Source: Actinopolymorpha cephalotaxi (lineage in GTDB: Bacteria; Actinomycetota; Actinomycetes; Propionibacteriales; Actinopolymorphaceae). From it: a stretch of DNA of 64,000 bases. The position numbers were made by a program, and so were the translations under genes. Location: the NCBI RefSeq assembly GCF_013408535.1, contig NZ_JACBZA010000001.1, forward strand, positions 1,302,001-1,366,000, written 5' to 3'. The first letter of the stretch is position 1, and each line of letters opens with the position of its first letter. The notes under the pieces were generated by a model, which was not told the origin of the DNA, searched no databases, and saw nothing but the letters and a program-made list of their open reading frames with translations. Below, piece by piece: positions 42,001 through 50,635 of this stretch.

Positions 42001-44037
42001 CTTGCGGACGAACGCGCCGATCGCCTGGCCCAGCTCGGCCGGGCGGCCCAGTGCGTCGCCCTTCCAGAACGGCAGCCGCCCGGGCTGCCCGGGCGCCGGC
42101 GACACCAGCACCCGGTCGTGGGTGATGTCCTCGATCCGCCAGGACGAGGCGCCCAGGGTGAACACGTCGCCGGTGCGCGACTCGTACACCATCTCCTCGT
42201 CCAGCTCGCCCACCCGGCTGGCCTTCTCACCGACCAGGAACACGCCGAACATGCCCCGGTCGGGGATGGTGCCGCCACTGGTCACCGCGAGCCGCTGGGC
42301 ACCCGGCCGGGCGGTGAGGGTGCCCGCCACGCGGTCCCACACCAGCCGGGGGCGCAGCTCGGCGAACTCGTCGGAGGGGTAACGGCCGGCCAGCATGTCC
42401 AGCACCGCGTCGAACGCCGACCGGGGCAGGGTGTGGAAGGGCGCGGCCCGGCGAACGAGGTCGTACAGCTCGTCCACCGGCCAGGCGTCCACACACACGG
42501 CGGAGACGACCTGCTGGGCGAGCACGTCGAGCGGGTTGGCGGGCACCTTCGTGGCCTCGATCGAGCCGGTGCGCATCCGCTCGGTCACCACCGCGGTGGC
42601 GATGAGGTCGCCGCGGTACTTCGGGAAGATCACGCCCCGGGACACCGCGCCGACCTGGTGGCCGGCGCGACCGACCCGCTGCAGGCCACTGGCCACCGAG
42701 GGCGGCGCCTCCACCTGCACCACCAGGTCGACCGCGCCCATGTCGATGCCCAGCTCCAGGCTGCTGGTGGCGACCACGCAGGGCAGCCGGCCCGACTTCA
42801 GGTCGTCCTCGATCAGGGCCCGCTGCTCCTTGCTCACCGAGCCGTGGTGAGCCCGGGCCAGAACGGGAGCGGCACCTCCGCTCGCACCCGCCTGGCCCAT
42901 CAGCTCCGCGGGCCGCCCGACCACCCGCGGGCGCACGAGGTCGCCGGGGAAGTCGACGGTCGAGCGTTCCTCCGCCTCCTGCTCCGCGCTCTCCGCGGCG
43001 CGCTCCTCGGCGATCTCGTTCAGCCGCGCGGTGAGCCGCTCGGCCAGCCGCCGGGAGTTGGCGAACACCAGCGTGGACCGCTGCGCCGCCACCAGGTCGG
43101 TGACCCGCTCCTCCACGTGCGGCCAGATGGACACCCGGCGGTCGGCGCCCGCGGCCGCGCCCAGCTGCTCCTCCGCCGGCAGCGGCCGCCCGAGCTCGCT
43201 CATGTCCTCCACCGGGACGACCACCCGCAGGTCGAACTCCTTGGCGTACGGCGGGTTGACCACCGTCACCGGGTCGGCCCCGCCCAGGAACCGCGCCACC
43301 TCCTCGGGCGGGCGCACGGTCGCGGACAGCCCGATCCGCTGCGCCCGGCGACCGGACGACGTCGGCGCGGTCGCGGTCACGGCGCCGGCCGCCTCCGCGC
43401 CCTTGTCGGCGTTCGCCCCGGTCTCTTCGGTCTCCTCGGGGGCCGTCCCGGGCTCGGTGAGCAACGCGTCCAGCCGCTCCAGCGACAGCGCCAGGTGTGC
43501 GCCCCGCTTGGTGCCCGCGACCGCGTGCACCTCGTCCACGATCACCGTCTCCACACCGCGCAGCGACTCCCGGGCCTGGGAGGTGAGCAGCAGGAACAGC
43601 GACTCCGGCGTGGTGATCAGCACGTCGGCGGGGGTACGGGCGAACCGCCGCCGCTCGTCGGCCGGGGTGTCACCGGACCGGACGGCCACGTCGATGTGCG
43701 GCTCGGGCAGGCCGAGCCTGGCGGCGGTGTGCCGCAGACCGGTCAGCGGTGCGCGGAGGTTGCGCTCGATGTCGACCGCGAGCGCCTTCAGCGGGGAGAC
43801 GTAGAGAACCCGGCACCGGCGGGTGCGCTCGGCCGGGACCGGCTCGCGGGCCAGCCGGTCCAGCGCCCACAGGAAGGCCGCGAGCGTCTTGCCCGAACCG
43901 GTCGGTGCGACCACCAGGCTGTGGTGGCCGCGGCTGATGGCGTCCCAGGCGCCCTCCTGGGCCGCGGTGGGCGCGGCGAAGGAGGACCGGAACCACTCCT
44001 GGGTGGCCGGGGAGAAACGGTCGAGAACGTCGGGCAC
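39058..44037 (-). CDS. Lhr-family ATP-dependent DNA helicase
   Basis: A 1659-residue superfamily-2 helicase of the long Lhr type, linked to DNA repair in mycobacteria. GTG 44037 (MPDVLDRFSPATQEWFRSSF). Walker A APTGSGKT (44-51), DEVH box (168-171), GTSSLELGIDMG and QRVGRAGHQ (motif VI) form the two RecA domains. The Lhr winged-helix and core follow, then a ~900-residue C-terminal region. Three Ala/Gly/Glu/Asp-rich inserts are present: about residues 195-230, about 350-390, and about 1125-1165 with DGADGAAG-type text. No single inactivating change was found. Confidence 0.93.
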   Translation of the reverse strand: MPDVLDRFSPATQEWFRSSFAAPTAAQEGAWDAISRGHHSLVVAPTGSGKTLAAFLWALDRLAREPVPAERTRRCRVLYVSPLKALAVDIERNLRAPLTGLRHTAARLGLPEPHIDVAVRSGDTPADERRRFARTPADVLITTPESLFLLLTSQARESLRGVETVIVDEVHAVAGTKRGAHLALSLERLDALLTEPGTAPEETEETGANADKGAEAAGAVTATAPTSSGRRAQRIGLSATVRPPEEVARFLGGADPVTVVNPPYAKEFDLRVVVPVEDMSELGRPLPAEEQLGAAAGADRRVSIWPHVEERVTDLVAAQRSTLVFANSRRLAERLTARLNEIAEERAAESAEQEAEERSTVDFPGDLVRPRVVGRPAELMGQAGASGGAAPVLARAHHGSVSKEQRALIEDDLKSGRLPCVVATSSLELGIDMGAVDLVVQVEAPPSVASGLQRVGRAGHQVGAVSRGVIFPKYRGDLIATAVVTERMRTGSIEATKVPANPLDVLAQQVVSAVCVDAWPVDELYDLVRRAAPFHTLPRSAFDAVLDMLAGRYPSDEFAELRPRLVWDRVAGTLTARPGAQRLAVTSGGTIPDRGMFGVFLVGEKASRVGELDEEMVYESRTGDVFTLGASSWRIEDITHDRVLVSPAPGQPGRLPFWKGDALGRPAELGQAIGAFVRKLGRQAPDDARAQVRASGLDEWAADNLVSYLEEQKQATRHVPDDRTIVVERFRDELGDWRVCVHTPFGGGLHAPWALAIGARLRERYGVDVQAAHADDGIVLRIPDTDEDPPGADVVLFEPEEIERIVTDELGGSALFASRFRECAARALLLPRRDPRRRTPLWQQRQRSAQLLAVAGKYASFPIVLETVRECLQDVYDLPGLVELLRGVAARRIRVVEVETQEPSPFAKSLTFGYIAAFMYEGDAPLAERKAAALALDKSLLAELLGTTELRDLLDAEVIERTEAELQRLVPDRRCRDAEGVADLLRLLGPMSAAEVGRRCTEPAQAAGWLAELAQARRVIAFRGPGLAGDERWAAVEDAARLRDALGIPLPVGVPEAFTEPVADPMGDLVARYARTHGPFHAGEVAARFGLGVVVVADTLRRLAGEGRVVEGAFRPAGDASAPGGGTPGAGDADDAARADGAAGTDGADGAAGPVVPAARSVGAGHGTEWCDAGVLRTLRRRSLAVLRSEVEPVEPAVLARFLPTWQQVGGRQRGPDGVLSVVEQLAGCAVPASALERLVLATRVPDYSPAMLDELTASGDVVWSGHGTLPGTDGWVSLHLADTADLTLPDPDPEFEPSPVHTAILEVLGSGGGFFFRPLAGAVQSRIGESPVLDDQTLVTALWDLVWAGHVTGDTLAPLRTLVGSGSSAHRSRRSTPRARFAAGRSGLRGRGRPAMPSRTGPPTAAGRWSLLPERDPDATRRAHAAAEALLDRHGVVTRGAVVAERIPGGFAAVYQVLSAFEESGRCRRGYFVAGLGAAQFGAPGAVDRLRGMGDPNADSTTDPGGQYGQGGRGSGRRSADTSGRTLVLAATDPGNPYGAALAWPPRPDRAPEDQHGHRPGRKAGALVVLVGGELVLYVERGGRTLLTWSEDLQVLQPAVDALALAVRDGVLGKLTVERVDGEAILRPANHPGGTTPLATALAAAGFHVTPRGLRMRG

Positions 44038-44231
44038 CGCTCCATCGTGCCCCTGCCCACCGACAACCCCGCCCTCGGGCGCGGCCGGCCCAGGTCAGCG
44101 GGGTACGAACCGGACGGATCGCGATCACGCGGACATCGCGCAGTCGCCGGCTGCGGGGCCGTGCTGCGGACAGGTCCGGTCGGGTCGAGGTCGAGGTCAG
44201 CTCCGGTTCGGGACCAGCCGGGCCTCCAGGA

Positions 44232-45581
44232 TCATCTGACCGTGACCGGCTGCCAGGTGCCGCCGCCGTCGGCGGTGCGGAACAACCCGCCGTCCACGTC
44301 GAGGATGTAGCCCACCCGGTCGCTGGTGAACCCGGCGTACGTCGGGGTGCCGAGGCCCTCCACCTTCGCCTGCGCAGGCTGGCCGGACTCGCTCACCACG
44401 AGCGCCTTCCCGGGAACGGCCACCACCGCCTGCCGGCCACTCCGGGCGCCGAGCGCGGCCGCGGTGCCCGAGATCGCGGGGGTGCCCGAGGACACCGCCG
44501 TCCAGGAGGCGCCCTCGTCGCGGGAGACGTGCACCTCCGCGGCGGTTCCCGTGGGGCAGGTCAGCCACATCGAGTCGGTGGTCGCGGACAGCCGGCCGGC
44601 ATCGAGGTCGGCCTTGCACGGCGTCGGATGCTGGTCGAAGGTGTCGCCGCCGTCGGCGGAGGTGAGCACGTAGGCGTCGTTGCCGGACCGGTCGGTGACG
44701 GCCACCACCTGGCTGGTCACGGCGAGGCTCGCGGGCGAGTGCAGCTCGACGCCGGCCCGGCTCCAGGTGTCCTCGCCACGGGGTGAGCGCCACAGCGTCC
44801 AGGTGGAGCCGTCGCGCACCAGCGCGTACGCCGTGCCGTTCGCGGTCTCCAACTGCTGCACCAGGCCGGGCACGGTCCGCACCTGCTGCCAGCCCTGGCC
44901 GCCGTCGTGGGTGCTCCACAACGCACCGCCGTACGCCCAGCCGTCCTTGGTGTCAGCGGCGAACCGCACGTCGTGGACGGTGTCGGCGGTGACCTTGTTG
45001 GTGGCGCGTACGACCGGAGCGGCGAACTCCGGCAGGGCGGTGAAGCGTTCCCCGCCGTCCCGGGTGACCACGACCGTGGCGCGGCCGGGCCCGGCGGCGG
45101 ACTCCCCGAGGACCCAGAAGTTCTGGTCACTCGCGGCGGTGAGGGACACCGGCGAGAACTTCGCCGGCACCACGCCCACCGCGACGTCGGGCGTCGCGGA
45201 CTTACCCGGCGGCGTCGGTGACGGGGTGCGGGAGGCGGCGGTGGGGCTCGGGGCCCGCGTCGAACTCGGGCGCCGGGTGGGCGCCGGCACGCCGGCGGTG
45301 TCGTCCTGGGTCGGGTCCGGGGCGGTGCCCCGCGCGCGTTCGACGGTGGTGGACGCGCTCTTGCCGGCCACCGTCAGGACGGGCTGGCGGAAGATGTACC
45401 CCACCCCGCCCATGCCGGCCACGAGCAGGAACACCGCGACCGCGGTCACCGCGGCAGTGCGGTGGCGCCTGCGCCGGGCGGCGGCGTTGACGCGCACACG
45501 GGCGAGCAGGTCCGAATCGGCCGGCAACCGCCACGCGTCGTCGCGCAGCGCCTCGCGCAGCCGGCCCTCTAACGGGTCCAT
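44232..45581 (-). CDS. Membrane-anchored Asp-box (BNR) beta-propeller protein
   Basis: A 449-residue type II membrane protein: a short cytoplasmic head (1-35, DPLEGRLREALRDDAWRLPADSDLLARVR), one helix (about 40-62), a Pro/Ser/Thr-rich wall-spanning stretch (about 85-135) and an extracellular propeller with repeated Asp-boxes (TRDGGERF, THDGGQGW, SADGGDTF, SRDEGASW, TADGGGTW). Its start overlaps the sigma factor stop by 13 bp. The cytoplasmic head followed by a helix and an outside sensor domain has the layout of an anti-sigma factor, though no zinc motif is present. Ligand unknown. Confidence 0.78.
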   Translation of the reverse strand: MDPLEGRLREALRDDAWRLPADSDLLARVRVNAAARRRRHRTAAVTAVAVFLLVAGMGGVGYIFRQPVLTVAGKSASTTVERARGTAPDPTQDDTAGVPAPTRRPSSTRAPSPTAASRTPSPTPPGKSATPDVAVGVVPAKFSPVSLTAASDQNFWVLGESAAGPGRATVVVTRDGGERFTALPEFAAPVVRATNKVTADTVHDVRFAADTKDGWAYGGALWSTHDGGQGWQQVRTVPGLVQQLETANGTAYALVRDGSTWTLWRSPRGEDTWSRAGVELHSPASLAVTSQVVAVTDRSGNDAYVLTSADGGDTFDQHPTPCKADLDAGRLSATTDSMWLTCPTGTAAEVHVSRDEGASWTAVSSGTPAISGTAAALGARSGRQAVVAVPGKALVVSESGQPAQAKVEGLGTPTYAGFTSDRVGYILDVDGGLFRTADGGGTWQPVTVR

Positions 45582-46216
45582 CGTGTGTTCTCTCCCTCGC
45601 CGGCGGCGGGACGCTTGGCCGGATGGTCCACGGCGGCGGGGTGTTGGGCCGGAGTTTCCATGACGACGGTCGAATCGAGCGAGGGTTCGGCGACGGGCCG
45701 AACCGGGGGCGGCGTACTGGCGCGGGTGAGGGTGCCGGCGGCCTCGGGCAACCGGAGCCGAAGCTTCGCAAGCGCCTTGGAGGTCTGGCTCTTCACCGTG
45801 CCGACGGAGCAGCCCAGCATGTCGGCGGTCTGGCGTTCGGAGAGGTCCTCGGCGAACCTCAGCACGAGGACGGCCCGCTGGCGGCGGGGAAGGGAGTCCA
45901 TCGCGGCCTGGAGCTCCTGGTCGGGAAGCGGGGGGTCGAGGTGCTGGCCGCTCTCGGGAACCTCGTCGGTGAGGTATTCACGGCGACGCCGGCGCCAGAC
46001 GCTGACGTTGCGGTTGACCATCGTCCGGCGTACGTAGCCCTCGGGGTCGTCGCGGTTGCGCACCCGCGGCCAGGCCGCCAGAGTGCGCTCCAGTGCGTCC
46101 TGGACGAGGTCGGCGGCCGCGTCGGCGTTGCCGGTCAGCATGTGGCCGAACCGCAACAAGTCGGACATACGCCCACGAACGAACGCATCGAACGCATCCT
46201 CCTCTTCGCGCCGCAC
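45569..46216 (-). CDS. ECF RNA polymerase sigma factor (SigE/SigM-like)
   Basis: A 215-residue sigma-70-family group IV factor. GTG 46216 with GGGGAGC. Region 2: FDAFVRGRMSDLLRFGHMLTGNADAAADLVQDALERTLAAWPRVRNRDDPEGYVRRTMVN; region 4: LPRRQRAVLVLRFAEDLSERQTADMLGCSVGTVKSQTSKALAKL, the SigE-family wording. A C-terminal extension of ~45 Pro/Ala/Thr residues is not needed for sigma function. Coupled to the propeller membrane protein, which may regulate it. Confidence 0.92.
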   Translation of the reverse strand: MRREEEDAFDAFVRGRMSDLLRFGHMLTGNADAAADLVQDALERTLAAWPRVRNRDDPEGYVRRTMVNRNVSVWRRRRREYLTDEVPESGQHLDPPLPDQELQAAMDSLPRRQRAVLVLRFAEDLSERQTADMLGCSVGTVKSQTSKALAKLRLRLPEAAGTLTRASTPPPVRPVAEPSLDSTVVMETPAQHPAAVDHPAKRPAAGEGENTRWTR

Positions 46217-46249
46217 TCGGCTCCCCTTCGCCTCTGGCGGTCCGTGCTT

Positions 46250-46278
46250 CTGACGCAGGACCGTTCACCGTAGGTTGC
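46250..46278 (-). promoter_or_regulatory. ECF-type promoter candidate upstream of the sigma gene
   Basis: On the minus strand GCAACC (46273-46278), a 17-nt spacer and CGTCAG (46250-46255) match the AAC-type -35 and CGTC-type -10 seen in many ECF-dependent promoters. It lies 34 nt upstream of the start codon and would make the sigma factor autoregulated. Confidence 0.45.
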
Positions 46279-46369
46279 CCGGCTTCCCGAAATCTTCGCA
46301 TCCGTCTCGATACTCACGTTGCTACCCATCCTCGCCGAGGCGAGCGGCGCACTGCCCAGTCCGGACGGC

Positions 46370-46383
46370 TATGGTGTCGACCC
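46370..46383 (+). promoter_or_regulatory. rmlA -10 box, leaderless start
   Basis: TATGGT (46370-46375) lies exactly 8 nt before the rmlA ATG (46384), which has no SD. The same -10-to-start spacing occurs at padR and ftsK. Confidence 0.45.
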
Positions 46384-47451
46384 ATGCGAGCACTGGTGCT
46401 CTCGGGTGGAGCAGGAACACGCCTTCGACCTATCACCCACACGTCCGCCAAGCAGTTGGTGCCGGTCGCCAACAAGCCTGTCCTCTTCTACGGGCTGGAG
46501 GCGATCGCCGAGGCCGGCATCACCGAGGTCGGCATCGTGGTGGGGGACACCGCCCAGGAGATCAAGGAGGCGGTGGGCGACGGGGCGCAGTTCGGGATCT
46601 CGGTCACCTACATCCCGCAGGAGGCGCCGCTCGGGCTGGCGCACGCGGTCCTGATCGCCCGGGACTTCCTCGGCGACGAGGACTTCGTGATGTACCTCGG
46701 GGACAACTTCATCGTCGGCGGCATCTCCTCCCTGGTGGAGGCGTTCCGCGCCGACCGGCCCGAGGCGCAGATCCTGCTCACCAAGGTGCCCAACCCGACC
46801 GCGTTCGGGGTCGCCGATCTGGACGCCTCCGGCGCCGTGGTGGCACTGGAGGAGAAGCCGCAGCACCCCAAGAGCGACCTCGCCCTCGTCGGCGTCTACC
46901 TCTTCACCAAGGCCATCCACGAGGCGGTCGACGGGATCGAGCCGTCCTGGCGGGGCGAGCTGGAGATCACCCACGCCATCCAGTGGCTGATCGACAACGA
47001 CCACGACGTACGTTCCACGGTGATCTCGGGGTACTGGAAGGACACCGGGAACGTCGACGACATGCTCGAGGTCAACCGCTCGGTGCTGGAGACGCTGGAG
47101 CCCCGCGTCGAGGGGACCGTGGACGAGGCGTCGGAGATCATCGGCCGGGTGGTGATCGAGGAAGGCGCGGAGATCTCCGGATCGCGCATCGTCGGGCCTG
47201 TCATCATCGGTGCGGGCACGAAGGTCGTCGACTCCTACGTCGGGCCGTTCACGTCCGTCCAGCACGACTGCCGCGTGGTCGACTCCGAGATCGAGTTCTC
47301 GATCGTGCTGCACGACTCCTCGATCGAGGGCGTACGCCGGATCGAGGCGTCGCTGGTCGGCCACCACGTGGAGGTCACCCCGGCGCCACGCGTACCCAAG
47401 GCCCACCGGCTGGTCCTCGGCGACCACAGCCGGATCCAGATCAGTTCATGA
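46384..47451 (+). CDS. rmlA: Glucose-1-phosphate thymidylyltransferase, long form
   Basis: A 355-residue nucleotidyltransferase making dTDP-glucose, the first step to dTDP-L-rhamnose. ATG 46384: MRALVLSGGAGTRLRPITHTSAKQLVPVANKPVLFY holds the GxGTRLRP nucleotide loop and catalytic Lys. YLGDN and WKDTGN are conserved. A C-terminal left-handed beta-helix (about 245-340, hexapeptides such as IIGRVVIEEGAEISGSRIVG) makes it the long form common in actinobacteria and antibiotic clusters. Probably translated from a leaderless mRNA. First gene of rmlA-rmlB-rmlD. Confidence 0.93.
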   Translation: MRALVLSGGAGTRLRPITHTSAKQLVPVANKPVLFYGLEAIAEAGITEVGIVVGDTAQEIKEAVGDGAQFGISVTYIPQEAPLGLAHAVLIARDFLGDEDFVMYLGDNFIVGGISSLVEAFRADRPEAQILLTKVPNPTAFGVADLDASGAVVALEEKPQHPKSDLALVGVYLFTKAIHEAVDGIEPSWRGELEITHAIQWLIDNDHDVRSTVISGYWKDTGNVDDMLEVNRSVLETLEPRVEGTVDEASEIIGRVVIEEGAEISGSRIVGPVIIGAGTKVVDSYVGPFTSVQHDCRVVDSEIEFSIVLHDSSIEGVRRIEASLVGHHVEVTPAPRVPKAHRLVLGDHSRIQISS

Positions 47452-47512
47452 CCGCATCCCATGACGGCGTGACCGACGTCATGGCCGAGCGAGCATCAGG
47501 GAGTGTTACACC

Positions 47513-48520
47513 GTGCCTCAACCCGGCGCGACCTCGCGCATCCTCGTCACCGGCGGCGCCGGATTCATCGGCTCCCACTTCGTCCGCGCACTGTTCTCGG
47601 GCGCCTACCCGGGCCTGACCGGCTCGCGCGTCACGGTGCTCGACAAGCTGACGTACGCCGGCAACCCGGCCAACCTCGACCCGGTGCGGGACCAGCCGGG
47701 CTTCGCGTTCGTCGAGGGTGACATCACCGACGCCGGGCTGGTCGACAGCCTGCTGGCCGACCACGACGCGGTGGTGCACTTCGCCGCCGAGTCGCACGTC
47801 GACCGGTCCATCACCGGCGCCGCCGACTTCGTGGTCACCAACGTCGTGGGCACCCAGACCCTGCTGGACGCCGCGCACCGCCGCGACATCGGGCCGTTCG
47901 TGCACGTGTCGACCGACGAGGTGTACGGCTCGATCCCCGAGGGCTCCTGGCCGGAGACCGACCCGCTCGCGCCCAACTCGCCGTACTCCGCGTCGAAGGC
48001 GTCCAGCGACCTGATCGCGCTGGCCTATCACCGCACCCACGGCCTGGACGTACGCGTCACCCGCTGCTCCAACAACTACGGGCCGTACCAGTTCCCGGAG
48101 AAGGTCATCCCGCTGTTCATCACCAACCTGCTCGACGGCGGGAAGGTGCCGCTGTACGGCGACGGCCTGAACATCCGCGACTGGCTGCACGTCGACGACC
48201 ACTGCCAGGGCATCGCGCTGGTCCTGGAGAAGGGCCGGGCCGGCGAGGTCTACAACATCGGCGGCGGTACGGAGATCACCAACAAGGAGCTCACCGACCG
48301 GCTGCTGTCCGCGTGCGGCGCCACCTGGGACAGCGTCGACTACGTCGAGGACCGCAAGGGCCACGACCGCCGCTACTCCGTCGACTGGCGCAAGATCAAC
48401 GCCGAGCTGGGCTACGAGCCGCGGCACGACTTCGGGTCCGGGCTGGCCGAGACGGTCGCGTGGTACCGCGACAACCGTGCCTGGTGGGAGCCGCTGAAGC
48501 AGCGGGCCGGTCTCGCGTGA
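47513..48520 (+). CDS. rmlB: dTDP-glucose 4,6-dehydratase
   Basis: A 335-residue extended SDR enzyme. GTG 47513 with GGGAG 9 nt upstream. NAD motif TGGAGFIGSHFVRA, substrate segment AAESHVDRSI, catalytic STDEVYGS and YSASK, and NNYGPYQFPEKVIPLFI are complete. Makes dTDP-4-keto-6-deoxyglucose. Its stop overlaps rmlD (GTGA). Confidence 0.96.
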   Translation: MPQPGATSRILVTGGAGFIGSHFVRALFSGAYPGLTGSRVTVLDKLTYAGNPANLDPVRDQPGFAFVEGDITDAGLVDSLLADHDAVVHFAAESHVDRSITGAADFVVTNVVGTQTLLDAAHRRDIGPFVHVSTDEVYGSIPEGSWPETDPLAPNSPYSASKASSDLIALAYHRTHGLDVRVTRCSNNYGPYQFPEKVIPLFITNLLDGGKVPLYGDGLNIRDWLHVDDHCQGIALVLEKGRAGEVYNIGGGTEITNKELTDRLLSACGATWDSVDYVEDRKGHDRRYSVDWRKINAELGYEPRHDFGSGLAETVAWYRDNRAWWEPLKQRAGLA

Positions 48521-49386
48521 GGTGGCTGGTCACCGGCGCGGGCGGGATGCTCGGCCACGACGTCGTTGCCCGGCTGCGCGCCGACGGCGTTGACGACGCC
48601 GACGGCGACGCTGTGCTCGGGCTGACCCGAACCGACCTCGACGTCACCGACGCCGCCGCGGTGGCCAAGGCGATGGCCGAGCACGCCCCTGACGTCGTGG
48701 TCAACTGCGCCGCCTACACCGCGGTCGACGACGCCGAGGAGCACGAGGACGCGGCCCACGCGATCAACGCCGACGGGCCGCGGGTGCTGGCCCAGGCCTG
48801 CGCCGAGCGCGGTGGCCGGCTGCTGCACGTGTCCACCGACTACGTGTTCGCCGGTGACGGCACCCGGCCCTACGCCGAGGACGACCCGACCGCGCCGCGG
48901 ACGGCGTACGGCCGTACCAAGCTCGCCGGCGAGCAGGCGGTCCTCACCGCGCTGCCCGAGACCGGGACCGTGGTCCGCACCGCCTGGCTGTACGGCGAGC
49001 ACGGCGCCAACTTCGTCCGGACGATGATCCGGCTGGAAGGCGAACGGGACACCCTCGACGTCGTGGACGACCAGCGCGGCCAGCCGACCTGGACGGCCGA
49101 CGTCGCGGGGGCACTGGTCGCGCTCGGTAGGCGCCCGGACGCGCACGGGGTGTTCCACGCCACCAGCGCGGGGGAGGCGACCTGGTGCGACCTCGCCCGG
49201 GAGGTGTTCCGGCTGCTCGGCGCCGACCCGGAGCGGGTCCGGCCGACGACCACCGACAAGTTTCCGCGGCCCGCGCCGCGGCCGGCCTACAGCGTGCTCG
49301 GCCACGACCGCTGGGCCCAGGTGGGAATTCCGCCGCTACGAGAGTGGCGGGATGCCTTGCGAGCGGCGTTTTCGTCGCTAAGGTGA
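48517..49386 (+). CDS. rmlD: dTDP-4-dehydrorhamnose reductase
   Basis: A 289-residue SDR reductase giving dTDP-L-rhamnose. GTG 48517 (MRWLVTGAGGMLGHDVVARL) overlaps the rmlB stop by 4 bp. VNCAAYTAVDDAE, VSTDYVFAGDG and YGRTKLAGE (Tyr/Lys) are the family motifs. The 3,5-epimerase needed just before it (rmlC) is not adjacent but 3 kb away at 52243. Confidence 0.95.
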   Translation: MRWLVTGAGGMLGHDVVARLRADGVDDADGDAVLGLTRTDLDVTDAAAVAKAMAEHAPDVVVNCAAYTAVDDAEEHEDAAHAINADGPRVLAQACAERGGRLLHVSTDYVFAGDGTRPYAEDDPTAPRTAYGRTKLAGEQAVLTALPETGTVVRTAWLYGEHGANFVRTMIRLEGERDTLDVVDDQRGQPTWTADVAGALVALGRRPDAHGVFHATSAGEATWCDLAREVFRLLGADPERVRPTTTDKFPRPAPRPAYSVLGHDRWAQVGIPPLREWRDALRAAFSSLR

Positions 49387-49543
49387 GGCCACCTGGGTGC
49401 GACGCCGGAAAGTAGCGGCAGGACGAGTACGCGGTCACAGCCATGGCCCTGTACGTCACTGTCGGTTTCAGGCTACGGTCGCTCGCTTGAGACAGAGACC
49501 GGCCCGCAGTTCGACCGTCCGTCCGTAAGAGGAGTGTGTTCCT

Positions 49544-50560
49544 GTGCTTCGCCACGAGTTCCTCCGCACGCTGCACGAGGTCTCCCGGCCGCGTGCCTAT
49601 TTCGAGGTGGGCATCAACGACGGCCGAAGCCTCGCCCTGTCCCGCGTACCCACCGTCGCCGTCGACCCGGCGTTCAAGGTCGTGAAGGAGGTCCGCTGCG
49701 ACCTGCACATGGTGCGGGCCACCAGCGACGACTTCTTCGCCCGCGAGCAGCCGTTCGAGCACCTGAACGGCGCTGACATCGACCTGGCGTTCATCGACGG
49801 GATGCACCTGTTCGAGTTCGCGCTCCGCGACTTCATCAACACCGAGCGGCACGCCCACGCGGGCACCGTGGTGGTGTTCGACGACATGCTGCCGCGCAAC
49901 ATCGACGAGGCGGCCCGCGACCGGCACACCGGCGGCTGGACCGGGGACGTCTACAAGATCGTCCCGGTTCTGCAGCGCTACCGTCCGGACCTGATCCTCG
50001 CGCTGATGGACACCGGGCCGACCGGAGTGCTCGTCGTCCTCGGGCTCGACCCGGCCAACACCGTGCTCGCCGACAAGTACGACGAGATCGTCGAGGCCTA
50101 CATCCAGCCCGACCCGCAGCAGGTCCCCGACGTGCTGATCGACCGGCGCGTCGCGATGCCCCCGGAGACCGTGCTCAAGGCGGACTTCTGGCCCCGCTTC
50201 ATCGCCGCCCGCGACAACGGTGCCGCCGCGGACCTGACCGCCGTACGCACCGAGATCGAGAAGGTGCTCGGCGAGGCGCCGGACGTCCCGCTCTCCCTCG
50301 CCGGCTGGCAGCCCGAGCCGCGCCCGGCCGCGCCGAAGCCGACGCCCAAGCCCAAAGCGGCGCCCAAGTCCGCCCCGGCCGCCTCGGCGGCTCCGGCCGG
50401 TGCGAACGGCAAGGCCACCGTCTCCCAGCGGCTGATCCGCGGCGCCGCAGGGCAGCCGGCGGTCCGCGCGGCGGGCAAGAAGGTCGTCGACCGGCTGCCG
50501 GACGACGTACGCCAGCTCGTCCGCAACCGCGTCCGCCGCAGCCTGCGCGCCGGTCGCTGA
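49544..50560 (+). CDS. Class I SAM-dependent methyltransferase-like protein
   Basis: A 338-residue protein. GTG 49544 after AAGAGGAG. RAYFEVGINDGRSLAL resembles the SAM-binding glycine loop, and DIDLAFIDGMHLFEFALRDFIN plus VVVFDDMLPRN match the Methyltransf_24/cephalosporin-hydroxylase-like group that modifies surface glycans. The final 90 residues are a Pro/Lys/Ala linker (APKPTPKPKAAPKSAP) and a basic tail. Placed between the rhamnose and teichoic acid genes, it may methylate a wall glycan; this is inference. Confidence 0.75.
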   Translation: MLRHEFLRTLHEVSRPRAYFEVGINDGRSLALSRVPTVAVDPAFKVVKEVRCDLHMVRATSDDFFAREQPFEHLNGADIDLAFIDGMHLFEFALRDFINTERHAHAGTVVVFDDMLPRNIDEAARDRHTGGWTGDVYKIVPVLQRYRPDLILALMDTGPTGVLVVLGLDPANTVLADKYDEIVEAYIQPDPQQVPDVLIDRRVAMPPETVLKADFWPRFIAARDNGAAADLTAVRTEIEKVLGEAPDVPLSLAGWQPEPRPAAPKPTPKPKAAPKSAPAASAAPAGANGKATVSQRLIRGAAGQPAVRAAGKKVVDRLPDDVRQLVRNRVRRSLRAGR

Positions 50561-50580
50561 CCGGCGACGCCCGAAGCATC

Positions 50581-50618
50581 GAGAGGCCCTCACCCGCGCG
50601 GGTGAGGGCTTCTCGCTG
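50581..50618 (+). terminator. Strong hairpin terminator after the methyltransferase gene
   Basis: Arms GAGAGGCCCTCACCCG (50581-50596) and CGGGTGAGGGCTTCTC (50599-50614) pair with one mismatch over a 2-nt loop, followed by GCTGTTT. Lies between convergent genes and can serve both. Confidence 0.85.
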
Positions 50619-50635
50619 TTTCGCGTCGGGCGGGG

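Noticed and set aside
39925-44310. 1461-codon open frame on the plus strand
   Set aside because: It is the antisense shadow of the lhr helicase gene; its product is His/Arg/Gly-rich with no domain, while the minus frame has all helicase motifs.
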